A stretch of DNA of 64,000 bases from NCBI RefSeq assembly GCF_008795955.1, contig NZ_VMHN01000001.1:1426001-1490000 (forward strand). Reading direction: 5' to 3'. Shown in pieces: positions 8,987 through 19,536 of the stretch (positions are counted from its first letter, which is position 1; the number at the start of each line of letters is the position of its first letter). Below the pieces are notes generated by a model. That model saw nothing but the letters and a program-made list of their open reading frames with translations. It had not been told where the DNA came from and did not search any database. Source of the DNA: Marinobacter denitrificans (lineage in GTDB: Bacteria; Pseudomonadota; Gammaproteobacteria; Pseudomonadales; Oleiphilaceae). The translations under genes were made by a program, and so were the position numbers.

Positions 8987-11062
8987 ATGAAAAATAGAGC
9001 CGGAAGACTCAGTATGGGACAGGGGGGCAACAAGCTCGTTGCCGGCCTGATTGCCGCACTGATCGCATTGACCGTCCTGCTCGTTGCAGTGCTGTTCATT
9101 ATCAACAAGGACAGCCAAAACGACCAGGCCTACATCGCCCACGCTTCGGAGCTGCGGGTACTGTCACAGGAAATTGCAAAGAACGCGACGGAAGCAGCGG
9201 GCGGTACTCCCTCGGCCTTCGACGCTCTGCGCCGTTCCCGTGACGAATTCGAGCGCCTGTGGGGCTATGTGGTTGATGGCAACCCGGATACCGGCCTGCC
9301 CCCGAGCGAGATTGCCCGGGAAAGCGGCGTGCAGGCCACCTGGCAGGAAGTGCGGAACAACGCTGACAGTATCCTGTCCACCCGTGATGCTGTACTCGGC
9401 CTCCACGAAGTTGCCCGCACCCTGAACGAAACCATTCCCCAACTCCAGGTGGAATACGACGATATCGTTCAGATCCTGCTTGACAACAACGCACCTGCCG
9501 AACAGATCGCCCTGGCCCAGCGCCAGTCACTGCTGGCAGAGCGGATTGTACGGTCGGTCAACAACGTACTGTCCGGTGATGAAGACGCGGTTATCGCCGC
9601 TGACCGCTTTGGGCGTGACGCCAGCCTCTTCGGCCGCGTTCTCGACGGCCAGGTTAACGGCAACCCGGCCATGGGCATTTCCCAGGTTAACGACGAAGAT
9701 GCCATTTACGGCCTCGAAGCCGTTGGTGAACTGTTTGAATTCGTATCCCAGAACGTAGACGCCATCCTTGAAGCCTCTCCCGACCTCTTCAAGGTTCGTA
9801 CTGCGGCCAGCGATATCTTCTCGAACTCACAGGTTCTGCTCGATGAGATTTCCGTTCTGGCCGAGCGATTTACCGGTCAGGCCGGCTCCCGTTTCATCAG
9901 CCCGACTCTTGCCTTCATCATCCTGGCCGCCATGGTGGGTATCGTTGTCATGATCGGTGTGGTTCTGTACCGCGAAGCCCAGGAGCGTCTGGCGACGACC
10001 CAGGAGCAGAACGAGCAGAACCAGAACGCGATCCTGCGACTGCTGGACGAACTGGCCGACCTGGCCGATGGTGACCTGACAACCGAGGCAACGGTAACCG
10101 AGGACTTCACCGGTGCCATCGCCGATTCCATCAACTACGCGATCGACCAGATGCGCGGACTGGTACAGGCGATTCGTGGTACGGCGGTACGGGTAGCGTC
10201 AGCCGCCCAGGAAACCCAGGCCACGGCCATGCACCTGGCGGATGCTTCCGAGCACCAGGCCCAGGAAATTGCCGGCGCCTCTGCAGCGGTCAACGAGATG
10301 GCGGTGTCCATCGACCAGGTATCCTCGAACGCTGCTGAATCCTCTGCGGTTGCGGAGCGGTCGGTTGCGATCGCGAAGAAAGGCGCGGAAGTGGTACAGA
10401 ACACCATCCGCGGCATGGATAACATCCGTGAGCAGATCCAGGAAACCTCCAAACGGATCAAGCGTCTGGGTGAATCTTCCCAGGAAATCGGTGACATCGT
10501 ATCCCTGATCAACGACATTGCCGACCAGACCAACATCCTGTCCCTGAACGCAGCGATCCAGGCCTCCATGGCCGGTGACGCGGGCCGGGGCTTCGCGGTG
10601 GTTGCGGACGAAGTTCAGCGCCTGGCGGAACGTTCCTCTGCGGCAACCAAGCAGATTGAAGCGCTGGTTAAAACGATCCAGTCAGACACCAACGAAGCGG
10701 TTATCTCCATGGAGCACACCACCGCCGAGGTGGTCCGTGGTGCACGTCTGGCCCAGGACGCGGGTATCGCCCTCGAGGAAATCGAGAACGTATCCATGTC
10801 TCTGGCGGAATTGATCCAGAACATCTCCAACGCTGCACGTCAGCAGTCGTCTTCTGCGGCGCACATTTCCAACACCATGAACGTCATTCAGGAAATCACC
10901 TCGCAGACCTCCTCCGGTACCAACGCGACTGCGAAGTCCATCGGTAACCTGGCAGAGATGGCGTCTGAACTGCGGTCCTCTGTTGCGGGCTTCACACTGC
11001 CCGAAGAAGAGTCGGCCGACCAGGAAGAAGAGGAAGACAGCGACGTTCCGGTGGTGAGCTGA
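8987..11062 (+). CDS. pilJ: Type IV pilus chemoreceptor PilJ
   Basis: 691-residue methyl-accepting protein, close to the usual PilJ length. First membrane segment about residues 17-38, a long periplasmic region with two PilJ-type helical domains, a second membrane segment about 305-328, a HAMP-like linker and a coiled-coil signalling domain whose tip contains NILSLNAAIQASMAGDAGRG. It senses surface or pilus tension and controls ChpA. An acidic C-terminal tail (QEEEEDSD) follows the signalling domain. PilK (methyltransferase) and ChpB (methylesterase) downstream are the expected adaptation enzymes. Confidence 0.97.
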   Translation: MKNRAGRLSMGQGGNKLVAGLIAALIALTVLLVAVLFIINKDSQNDQAYIAHASELRVLSQEIAKNATEAAGGTPSAFDALRRSRDEFERLWGYVVDGNPDTGLPPSEIARESGVQATWQEVRNNADSILSTRDAVLGLHEVARTLNETIPQLQVEYDDIVQILLDNNAPAEQIALAQRQSLLAERIVRSVNNVLSGDEDAVIAADRFGRDASLFGRVLDGQVNGNPAMGISQVNDEDAIYGLEAVGELFEFVSQNVDAILEASPDLFKVRTAASDIFSNSQVLLDEISVLAERFTGQAGSRFISPTLAFIILAAMVGIVVMIGVVLYREAQERLATTQEQNEQNQNAILRLLDELADLADGDLTTEATVTEDFTGAIADSINYAIDQMRGLVQAIRGTAVRVASAAQETQATAMHLADASEHQAQEIAGASAAVNEMAVSIDQVSSNAAESSAVAERSVAIAKKGAEVVQNTIRGMDNIREQIQETSKRIKRLGESSQEIGDIVSLINDIADQTNILSLNAAIQASMAGDAGRGFAVVADEVQRLAERSSAATKQIEALVKTIQSDTNEAVISMEHTTAEVVRGARLAQDAGIALEEIENVSMSLAELIQNISNAARQQSSSAAHISNTMNVIQEITSQTSSGTNATAKSIGNLAEMASELRSSVAGFTLPEEESADQEEEEDSDVPVVS

Positions 11063-11089
11063 TTATTGCTCCGAGGCTGCTGACAGTTT

Positions 11090-11989
11090 ATGGCTGAAAC
11101 ACGCAACCATCTGTCACCTGCCGACGGCATCTGGTCACTGCGCCGACTCCCCGACATGGACGAGGCGCAGTTCAGCCAGTGGCAGACACTGCTTGAGCAC
11201 CGTACCGGTATTGCCCTGTCGTCCGGCCGCAAGTCGTTTCTCGAAACCAACCTCGGGATACGCATGCGAGAGATCGGATGCAGCAGTTACCAGGCCTACT
11301 ACGAGCAGATCGTATCCGGCCCGGATGCCGTTATGGAGTGGTCCACCCTGGTGGACCGGCTGACGGTGCAGGAAACCCGGTTTTTCCGGGATCCGGATGC
11401 CTTCAGGCTGGTGTCTGACTATGTGCTTACCCGGCCTCGCGAGGCGCTGAAGAAGCGCCCCCTGGAGGCCTGGAGTGTAGGTTGCTCCACCGGCGAGGAA
11501 CCTTACACGCTGGCGATGCTACTGAATGAGTGTATGGAAGGGTTGTCGCTGCAGCCATTGTTCGGGGTAACCGGCTCTGACATCAGCAAACCAGCCATCG
11601 ACAAGGCCCAGTCCGGCCTGTTCAGCGCACGCAAGCTGATGGGAATGGACGAGGCCATGAAGGCCAGGTACTTCCGGCCGGCAGAGCGGAACAACGTTGA
11701 AATTGTAAAAAGCATCCGGGAGCGGGTGTGTTTCACAAGGCTGAATGTGCTGGATCTGAAACACGCTCCCATGCACGGAATGAACATTATCTTCTGCCAG
11801 AATCTGCTGATTTATTTCCGGCGCTGGCGCCGGCGGGAAATCGTAAAACGGCTTGCAGAGCGGCTGGCGCCCGGGGGGTTGCTGGTCCTGGGCCAGGGAG
11901 AGCTGACCGACTGGCAGCCCCCTGGCTTACAGAGGGTACCCTCGGAACATGTGCTGGCGTGGATCAAACGCCAGACTGACGAAGAATAA
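11090..11989 (+). CDS. pilK: CheR-type protein methyltransferase PilK
   Basis: 299 residues. An N-terminal helical CheR domain precedes a SAM-dependent methyltransferase domain with the motif EAWSVGCSTGEEPYTLAML and the downstream NIIFCQNLLIYF (motif IV region). It methylates glutamates on PilJ. It sits 27 bases after pilJ and ends 11 bases before the chpA ATG. Confidence 0.95.
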   Translation: MAETRNHLSPADGIWSLRRLPDMDEAQFSQWQTLLEHRTGIALSSGRKSFLETNLGIRMREIGCSSYQAYYEQIVSGPDAVMEWSTLVDRLTVQETRFFRDPDAFRLVSDYVLTRPREALKKRPLEAWSVGCSTGEEPYTLAMLLNECMEGLSLQPLFGVTGSDISKPAIDKAQSGLFSARKLMGMDEAMKARYFRPAERNNVEIVKSIRERVCFTRLNVLDLKHAPMHGMNIIFCQNLLIYFRRWRRREIVKRLAERLAPGGLLVLGQGELTDWQPPGLQRVPSEHVLAWIKRQTDEE

Positions 11990-12000
11990 CCGGAGTGGTT

Positions 12001-15000
12001 ATGGGCAATCACCATGACAGCATCGCCCTGGACTGGGTTCGTGGCGAAATACAGGACACGTTGACCCAGGGTCAGCAGGCACTGGAAGCGTATGTCGAGA
12101 ATCGTGACGACACTGCGCGCCTGCGCTTCTGCCTGAACTATCTCCACCAGGTTCACGGTACTCTGCAGATGGTTGAGCTTTATGGCGCAGCCCTGCTGAC
12201 CGAGGAAATGGAGAAGCTCACCCAGGCCGTCCTGAACGAAACCGTCGCCAGCGTGGACGATGCGGTGGAAGTATTGATGCAGGCTATCCTGCAGCTTCCC
12301 CAGTACCTGGAACACCTTGCCAGCAGCAAGGATGATTTTCCAATGGTACTGCTGCCGCTGCTGAATGATCTCCGGGCTGCCCGGGGCGAATCTCTGCTTT
12401 CCGACACCTCGCTGTTCAAACCCGATCTGGCGCCCTCGAAGATTGCCGCAGCGGCCAATGTCTCCCAGCGCCTGCAGGACCCGAAAGTTCTCGGCCATAT
12501 CCGCAAGCTTCGCCAGATGTATCAGTTCGCCCTCGCCGGCGTGGTCCGCGAGGCCGACCTGGACGCTCATTTCGATTACATGCAGAAGGTTATCCAGCGG
12601 CTGATCCGTTTGTGCCAGAAAACCCCCCGGGGTCAGCTCTGGAAAGCCGCGGGCGCCTTCGTTGAAACCCTTCAGGAGCACGTCAACCCGGTCAATACCG
12701 CCGTCAAGGCGCTGTTGCGTGAACTGGACGCGGAAATCCGGCGCCTGACCGACGAGCATGTGGATATCCTGCAGCAGCAGGTACCGGAAGCGCTGCTCAA
12801 GCACCTGCTGTATTACGTCGCCCGGGCCCGGGAACTGAACACCCCGCTGGTACAGGAACTGCGCGACAATTACCGGCTGGAGCACGCCCTGCCCTCTGAT
12901 GATGACGTTGACGCCGCCAAGACCCGGGTGTCCGGCCCTGGCCGAGATGCCATTCACTCGGTGGTCAGCGCCCTGAACGAAGAGCTGGCCAAGCTCAAGG
13001 ATCAGCTGGATCTGTTCGTACGGTCAGAGCTACGCCAGAACGACGAACTCGAAGAGCTTTTGCCCGGCCTGCGCCAGGTGGCCAATACTCTGGCAGTGCT
13101 GGGCCTTGGGATACCCCGGAAGGTCGTTACCGAACAGCTTGAACTGGTGGAAAAGTTGTCCACGCAGTCTGAAGCAGTCGATGACGGTACCCTGATGGAT
13201 ATCGCCGGTGCCCTGCTGTATGTCGAAGCCAGCCTGGCCGGTCTCGACAGCGACCGACAATCCGAGAGCAGCCGTGCTGACGACGACCAGCAATCCGTTA
13301 ATATGGGCTCGCGGGAACTGGGTGAAGCCAGTGGTGCCCTGCTGAGGGAGTCACGCAACACCCTCGAACAGGTCAAGACCGCCATCGTCAATTTCATTGC
13401 CTCGCAATGGGAAACCGGCGAAATCGAGCACGTCCCCGGCTTGCTCCACAGCATTCGCGGTGGCCTGAGCCTGATTCCCCTGGACCGTGTTGCCGATATG
13501 CTGGCATCGGCCGAGCGCTACATCACCGATGTCCTGCTTGGCGGTAGACAGGTTCCTGACTGGAAGCAACTGGACACCCTGGCTGACGCCATCACCAGCA
13601 TCGAATATTACCTCGAGCGGCTTGCTGATGGCATCGAGGACAACGACAGTGTTCTCAGCGTGGCCGAAGCCAGCCTTACCTCCCTTGGCTTCCCCGTTGG
13701 CCAGGAGCCCACCTGGAGGCATCCGTCGGAAGAAGAGGTACCGGTGGTCGAGCCCGAAACGCGTGCAGCGTCAGGCTCAGGTGATGCCAAAGGTTCCGAC
13801 GAAGAACTGCTCGATGACGAGATACTCGGGATCTTTGTCGAAGAAGCTGAAGAAGTCCTCGAAACCATCAATGAGTTCTATCCTCGCCTGCGCCAGAATC
13901 ACGACGACCGCGAGGCATTGACCGAAGTTCGCCGTGCCTTCCATACCCTCAAAGGCAGCGGCCGGCTTGTAGGCGCGACCAGTATTGGTGAGCTGGCCTG
14001 GTCGGTGGAGAATCTTCTGAACCGGGTGATTGACCAGACGCTTCGCCCCAACGACGACATGTTCAGCCTGATCGACGACGTTAACGGGCGGATTCCGGCA
14101 CTGATCAATGATTTCCGCAGTGGCCAGGCAGATGGTGACGTGGCAGAGCTTATCGAGCGTGCGGAAGCCATGTCCACCACCCGCAAAACCGACGGTGACA
14201 GCGCTGCCTCAGAGCCCGCAGCAGAAGCCGACAGCAGTGCCTCCGAAGTGGAAGCGCCTGCAGAGGGAGCGGCGGAAACACCGACTGCCCCGGAGCCATC
14301 CGCTTCCGAAGAAAACGCTGAAGACGACCTCATCGACGACGAAATTCTCGAGATCTTTATCGAGGAAGCCGGTGAAGTTCTGGACACGATCAGGGAATTC
14401 CTGCCAATGCTGCTACGGCAGCACGATGACCGTACCGCGCTGTCGGAAGTCCGACGGGCGTTCCATACCCTGAAGGGCAGTGGACGTATGGTTGGCGCGC
14501 TGGTGGTTGGCGAACTGGCGTGGTCTGTCGAGAACATGCTGAACCGCGTGATCGACGGCAGCATCTTCATGAACGACGACATAGCAAACCTGCTGGACGA
14601 AGTGACGGCCGTTCTTCCGGAACTGGTTGAAGACTTCGAGAAGCGGCGAGCGCCGTCCCGCGACACGTCGGTGCTGGAAGCCCGTGCCAAGGCCCTTGCC
14701 AACGGCGAAATTCCCGATACCAGCACCATGCCGCCCTCAGAGCCGCAAGCTACTGCTGACGGGGAATCCCCGGCGGAGGCGCTGCAGACTGAAGACGACG
14801 AAGATACCGCTGTCGATCCGGTACTGCTGGACATCTTCGAAAGTGAGACCGAGACCCACCTGCAAACCCTGCAGGACTTCCTCCGTGCCGCTGGTGACAA
14901 GGCCAGTGTTGCCTATACCGATGATCTTTCCCGCGCCCTTCATACCCTGAAAGGGAGCGCACATACAGCGGGTATCGGCCCGATCGCCGCTGTAATTACT

Positions 15001-18000
15001 CCGCTGGAACGATTTATAAAAGAATCCCGCGCCCAGAACAGGCGGGCAGATCAGGAGGTTGTCGGTCTGATTGGCGACGCCTGTGATTTCCTGACCCAGG
15101 GCCTGAGCCAGATCCGGGAGAACCCACAGGGAGACCTCCCCGGCACCGACAACTTCCTGGAAAGGCTGGAGCAGGTCAGCAATGCCACATTGCGCAGCGC
15201 CCGTTCCCGTGATGATGAACAGGAAGACGACAACCGGCCGCATCTGGTTCAGCTATTCCTCAACGAAGGCCTGGACATTCTGCTGGATGCCGACCGGATT
15301 CTTGACGTATGGGCGGAAAACCCCGAACAGACCTCTGCACTGGATACTCTGCGCAGGGAATTGCAACAGCTGACTGACGGTGCGCAACAGGCCGATCTGA
15401 CCGACGTTGCCGACCTCTCGGGAGCGCTGACAAACGTTTACGAGCGCGCAGCAAGGCCCGGGTTCCAGCCGGACCCGTACTTCTTCGATACCATCCGCGC
15501 CGGTCACGAACACCTGATCAACATGATGGATCAAGTGGCTGCAGGGTTGGCCACGGAGAACGGTGACGAACTGATTGCCGGCCTGGACGCACTCGCCGTA
15601 GATGCCTCCGAAGAAACTCCGGATGAGACCCCGGATGCCTTTGAGCAGGAATTCACCGGTGATCTGGAGGAAATCGACCGTAGCTTTGATCTTGAGGCCG
15701 AGGAAACCCCGGAAGAAAGTGCTGAACTGCCACCGCTGGCGGAGACCGATGAAGAGATGGATCAGGAACTGGCGGAGATTTTCCTGGAGGAAGCCCGCGA
15801 CCTGATCGACAGCACCGCCGACGCCCTGCAGAGCTGGAGCGACAATACCGGCAACCTTGATCTGCTACGCCTGCTACAACGGGACCTGCACACCCTGAAA
15901 GGTGGCGCCCGTCTTGCCGACATCCCACCGGTTGGTGACCTGTCCCACGAGCTGGAAAACCTGTTCGAGGGCCTGACAGAGCAGCGACTTGCGGTTACCG
16001 GTGAACTGTCCGATCTGCTGTTCCGTTGCCACGACCGTTTGGCGGGCATGGTGGATGCCCTGGAACAGAATGAACCACCCCGGCCGGCACCGGACCTCAT
16101 CAGTGAAATCCACGCCTACATGGACAGCGCCACTGGCTCTCGCCCGGTGACGGACGTGAACCACGATGATGCCGAAACCGGAGAGGATGAAACCATCCCT
16201 CTGGCTGACCTGGAAGAGCATGATAGTCCGGCACCGGAAATTTCAGCGGAGACCCCGGAAGAGGCTCCAGACGATGCTCCGGAAGAGGAACACGCTACCG
16301 ATCTCTCCCATCTCGACCCGGAGCTGATCGGCATCTTCCTGGAGGAAGCCTACGACCTGATCAACTCTACCGGCAGCGCTCTGCATACCTGGAGTGAAGA
16401 CCCCTCCAACCGCGAAGTGGCAGCGGAGCTTCAGCGTGATGTGCATACCCTCAAGGGCGGCGCACGCATGGCCGGTGTTGACGCCATTGGCGACCTGACC
16501 CATGTGCTGGAAGATCTGTTCGAGAAAGTGGCAGAGGGCCAGCTCAGTGCCAGCGACGACATGAACGACCTGCTGTTCGCCTGTCACGACCGGCTTGCGC
16601 AGATGGTTGAACAGGTGGCGACACAAAAGCCCTGTCCGCCGGCCACGGAACTGGTTGCCCGGGTACAGGCCATCCTCTCTGGCAAGCCAATGCCTGCTGC
16701 AGAGCCTGACGAGCCGACCGAAGAACCGGAAGAAACCGACGCGCAGCACACCTCCCTCGCCGAGACCATTCCAGAGGCCTCCGATGACGATCTGGTAGGC
16801 ATCTTCCTTGATGAAGGCCTTGAGATTCACGAGGCCATCGGCGAATGTCTGGCCCAGTGGAAGGACGAGCCGGAAGAGCTTGTCGGCGTGACCCAGCTTC
16901 AACAGGAACTGCATACCCTCAAGGGTGGCGCGCGCCTGTCCGATGTTGACCCCATTGCCGATCTGGCCGAAGCCTGGTCAGACGCCCTCGACCCGTTGAT
17001 TGCCGGTGCCAGCAATCAGTCCAGCCTGCTGGAGCTTAGCGAGAAAGCCCACGGTTCCTTGCGAAACATGCTCGCCAGCCTGGAAGACGGCTCCAAACCG
17101 GCTGCTGACACCGCCCTCGTGGGCGCATTGAAAGATGCCCACAAGGCCTCCGGCGACGAGCTGGGCGACTCAGCTGCAGCTGCCGAAGCCGCCAGCGAAG
17201 AAGAGGCCGTTGATGCCGAAGTGCTGGAAATCTTCCTGGAAGAAGCCGGCGAGATTCTTGACCAGCTGGAACAGTTACTGGACGACTGGCGAAAAGATCC
17301 GGCCAACCACCATTTCAACCAGGAGGCCCAGCGTGCCCTGCACACCCTCAAAGGTGGCGCAAGACTGTCGCAACTCGGCGAGCTGGGTGACAAGGCCCAT
17401 GGCCTGGAAACACGACTGATAGACCTGGGTGGCAACACCCCGGGCGAAGAAGCCTGGCTGGCCATTACGGAAGACCACGATGCCATCGTGTCGTTGATTG
17501 CCGATATCCGTAAACGGTTCGAAAGCACCGGCGCAGTTCCGGAACCCGCCAAGCCGCAGGCCGAAGAAGACGAAGCACCCGAAGCGCCAGAGCCGGTCGC
17601 TGAAAAACCTGTTGAACCCGAAAAACCGGTAGCACCAGCGCCCAAGCCCAACAAGGGGCCATCCAAGGCGCCGGCAAAGGCGGGCGCCGCCCAGCGTGCA
17701 CCCCAGGAGACCATCCGGGTATCCGCACCACTGCTGGACGAACTGGTTAACCTGGCGGGTGAAACCAGTATTACCCGTGGCCGCCTGGAACAGCAGACCA
17801 GCGACTTCAGCCACAACCTGGACGAAATGGCCGCCACCATCGAGCGTCTGCGTGAACAGCTGCGCCGGATGGAAATTGAGACCGAGACCCAGATCCTGTT
17901 CCGCGCGGAGAAGGAACACGGCCCGGATTACGGCGACGACTTCGACCCCCTGGAGATGGACCGCTATTCCGCCATCCAGCAGCTCTCGCGGGCCCTGACG

Positions 18001-19536
18001 GAATCATCCTCTGACCTTGCGGACCTGCGGGAAACCCTGTCCGATCGGGTACGGGACACCGAGACCCTGCTGGTACAGCAGTCGCGGATCAACACGGAAC
18101 TCCAGGAAGGTCTGATGAAGACCCGAATGATTCCATTTTCCTCCATGGTGCCCAGGCTGCGCCGTATCGTTCGCCAGATCAGTGGTGAACTCAGCAAAAA
18201 GGTCGAATTTGATGTCCGTAACCCGGAAGGGGAAATGGACCGCAATATCCTTGAACGCATGATTGCGCCGCTGGAACACATGCTGCGTAACGCGCTGGAC
18301 CACGGTATCGAGACACCGGCAGACCGGAAGAAAGCGGGCAAGCCGGAAACCGGTGAGGTTACCCTGTCGCTGACCCGTGAAGGCGGCGACGTGGTACTGC
18401 GAATGATCGACGATGGCGCCGGCATTCCCGCCCAGGTCATTCGTGACAAGGCTATCCGCCAGGGCATGATGTCAGCGGACGAAGACCTCAGCGAGCGCGA
18501 AGTCCTGCAGTTCATCCTGCAGCCGGGCTTCTCCACCGCCCAGCAGGTTACCCAGATTTCGGGCCGTGGCGTGGGCATGGATGTGGTTGCCAGCGAGATC
18601 AAACAGCTTGGTGGTAGCCTGGACATCGACTCTACTGTCGGCAAGGGCACCGTCTTCACCGTTCGCCTGCCGTTCACGGTTTCCGTCAACCGGGCCTTGA
18701 TGGTCTCCACCGGTGAGGATTTCTACGCCATCCCGCTGAACACCATCGAAGGTATCGTGCGGGTCAGCACCTACGAGCTTGAGGAATACTACAAGCCGGA
18801 AGCGCCCCTGTATGAATACGCCGGCCAGCAGTACCGCCTGCAGTACCTGGGCAGCCTGCTCAACAGCGACCACCACCCCAAACTGCAGGGCCAGGCCCTG
18901 CCACTGCCGGTCATCCTGGTGCGTGGCGCCGAGCAGCCCATGGCGTTGCAGGTTGACAGCCTGATGGGTAGCCGCGAAATCGTGGTCAAGTCCCTGGGCC
19001 CGCAGTTCAGTACCGTACGGGGTGTCTCCGGTGCCACCATTCTTGGTGACGGTAACGTGGTGGTGATCCTTGACCTGCCGGCGATGATCCGTTCCGACAT
19101 TCTCTCCGAGCGCCAGCGCATCGCCAACCTCGAGAAAGCCAAGGAAGCCTCACGCCGCGTGGAGCAGTCCACCGTGGTTATGGTGGTGGACGACTCGGTC
19201 ACGGTACGAAAGGTCACCTCGCGCCTGCTGGAGCGGAATGGCATGGAAGTCATCACCGCCAAAGACGGCCTGGATGCGGTGGCACAGCTGCAGGATCACA
19301 AACCCGACATTATCCTGCTGGACATCGAAATGCCCCGCATGGACGGATTCGAAGTGGCCAGCTTTGTGCGCCATGACGAAAATCTCAAGGAGACGCCGAT
19401 CTGCATGATCACCTCCCGTACCGGTGAAAAACACCGTGAACGGGCGCTGGCCATAGGTGTCAACGAATACCTCGGCAAGCCTTTCCAGGAAACCGAGCTG
19501 CTAGACACCATCGCGCGGCTGACCGGGAATCAGTGA
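12001..19536 (+). CDS. chpA: Hybrid chemosensory kinase ChpA with multiple HPt domains
   Basis: 2511 residues, the giant CheA homologue of the Pil-Chp system. Nine histidine-bearing phosphotransfer-like motifs are visible: FimL-type H49 (LHQVHG), H483 (HSIRGG), and seven HTLKG modules at H648, H822, H981, H1297, H1482, H1638 and H1781. A tenth helical module has Gln at the histidine position (Q1122). Acidic linkers separate the modules. The C-terminus has the dimerisation/catalytic core (N-box EHMLRNALDHGIE, G1 DDGAGI, G2 GRGVGMDVV), a CheW domain, and a receiver with phosphoacceptor D2441 (LLDIEMPRMDGFE). It phosphorylates PilG and PilH. ATG at 12001 follows GGAG; an in-frame GTG two codons earlier is possible. 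Confidence 0.97.
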   Translation: MGNHHDSIALDWVRGEIQDTLTQGQQALEAYVENRDDTARLRFCLNYLHQVHGTLQMVELYGAALLTEEMEKLTQAVLNETVASVDDAVEVLMQAILQLPQYLEHLASSKDDFPMVLLPLLNDLRAARGESLLSDTSLFKPDLAPSKIAAAANVSQRLQDPKVLGHIRKLRQMYQFALAGVVREADLDAHFDYMQKVIQRLIRLCQKTPRGQLWKAAGAFVETLQEHVNPVNTAVKALLRELDAEIRRLTDEHVDILQQQVPEALLKHLLYYVARARELNTPLVQELRDNYRLEHALPSDDDVDAAKTRVSGPGRDAIHSVVSALNEELAKLKDQLDLFVRSELRQNDELEELLPGLRQVANTLAVLGLGIPRKVVTEQLELVEKLSTQSEAVDDGTLMDIAGALLYVEASLAGLDSDRQSESSRADDDQQSVNMGSRELGEASGALLRESRNTLEQVKTAIVNFIASQWETGEIEHVPGLLHSIRGGLSLIPLDRVADMLASAERYITDVLLGGRQVPDWKQLDTLADAITSIEYYLERLADGIEDNDSVLSVAEASLTSLGFPVGQEPTWRHPSEEEVPVVEPETRAASGSGDAKGSDEELLDDEILGIFVEEAEEVLETINEFYPRLRQNHDDREALTEVRRAFHTLKGSGRLVGATSIGELAWSVENLLNRVIDQTLRPNDDMFSLIDDVNGRIPALINDFRSGQADGDVAELIERAEAMSTTRKTDGDSAASEPAAEADSSASEVEAPAEGAAETPTAPEPSASEENAEDDLIDDEILEIFIEEAGEVLDTIREFLPMLLRQHDDRTALSEVRRAFHTLKGSGRMVGALVVGELAWSVENMLNRVIDGSIFMNDDIANLLDEVTAVLPELVEDFEKRRAPSRDTSVLEARAKALANGEIPDTSTMPPSEPQATADGESPAEALQTEDDEDTAVDPVLLDIFESETETHLQTLQDFLRAAGDKASVAYTDDLSRALHTLKGSAHTAGIGPIAAVITPLERFIKESRAQNRRADQEVVGLIGDACDFLTQGLSQIRENPQGDLPGTDNFLERLEQVSNATLRSARSRDDEQEDDNRPHLVQLFLNEGLDILLDADRILDVWAENPEQTSALDTLRRELQQLTDGAQQADLTDVADLSGALTNVYERAARPGFQPDPYFFDTIRAGHEHLINMMDQVAAGLATENGDELIAGLDALAVDASEETPDETPDAFEQEFTGDLEEIDRSFDLEAEETPEESAELPPLAETDEEMDQELAEIFLEEARDLIDSTADALQSWSDNTGNLDLLRLLQRDLHTLKGGARLADIPPVGDLSHELENLFEGLTEQRLAVTGELSDLLFRCHDRLAGMVDALEQNEPPRPAPDLISEIHAYMDSATGSRPVTDVNHDDAETGEDETIPLADLEEHDSPAPEISAETPEEAPDDAPEEEHATDLSHLDPELIGIFLEEAYDLINSTGSALHTWSEDPSNREVAAELQRDVHTLKGGARMAGVDAIGDLTHVLEDLFEKVAEGQLSASDDMNDLLFACHDRLAQMVEQVATQKPCPPATELVARVQAILSGKPMPAAEPDEPTEEPEETDAQHTSLAETIPEASDDDLVGIFLDEGLEIHEAIGECLAQWKDEPEELVGVTQLQQELHTLKGGARLSDVDPIADLAEAWSDALDPLIAGASNQSSLLELSEKAHGSLRNMLASLEDGSKPAADTALVGALKDAHKASGDELGDSAAAAEAASEEEAVDAEVLEIFLEEAGEILDQLEQLLDDWRKDPANHHFNQEAQRALHTLKGGARLSQLGELGDKAHGLETRLIDLGGNTPGEEAWLAITEDHDAIVSLIADIRKRFESTGAVPEPAKPQAEEDEAPEAPEPVAEKPVEPEKPVAPAPKPNKGPSKAPAKAGAAQRAPQETIRVSAPLLDELVNLAGETSITRGRLEQQTSDFSHNLDEMAATIERLREQLRRMEIETETQILFRAEKEHGPDYGDDFDPLEMDRYSAIQQLSRALTESSSDLADLRETLSDRVRDTETLLVQQSRINTELQEGLMKTRMIPFSSMVPRLRRIVRQISGELSKKVEFDVRNPEGEMDRNILERMIAPLEHMLRNALDHGIETPADRKKAGKPETGEVTLSLTREGGDVVLRMIDDGAGIPAQVIRDKAIRQGMMSADEDLSEREVLQFILQPGFSTAQQVTQISGRGVGMDVVASEIKQLGGSLDIDSTVGKGTVFTVRLPFTVSVNRALMVSTGEDFYAIPLNTIEGIVRVSTYELEEYYKPEAPLYEYAGQQYRLQYLGSLLNSDHHPKLQGQALPLPVILVRGAEQPMALQVDSLMGSREIVVKSLGPQFSTVRGVSGATILGDGNVVVILDLPAMIRSDILSERQRIANLEKAKEASRRVEQSTVVMVVDDSVTVRKVTSRLLERNGMEVITAKDGLDAVAQLQDHKPDIILLDIEMPRMDGFEVASFVRHDENLKETPICMITSRTGEKHRERALAIGVNEYLGKPFQETELLDTIARLTGNQ

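Noticed and set aside
13742-17700. Repeated Glu/Asp/Pro-rich segments in chpA considered as a separate repeat element
   Set aside because: They are in-frame linkers between HPt modules of one protein.
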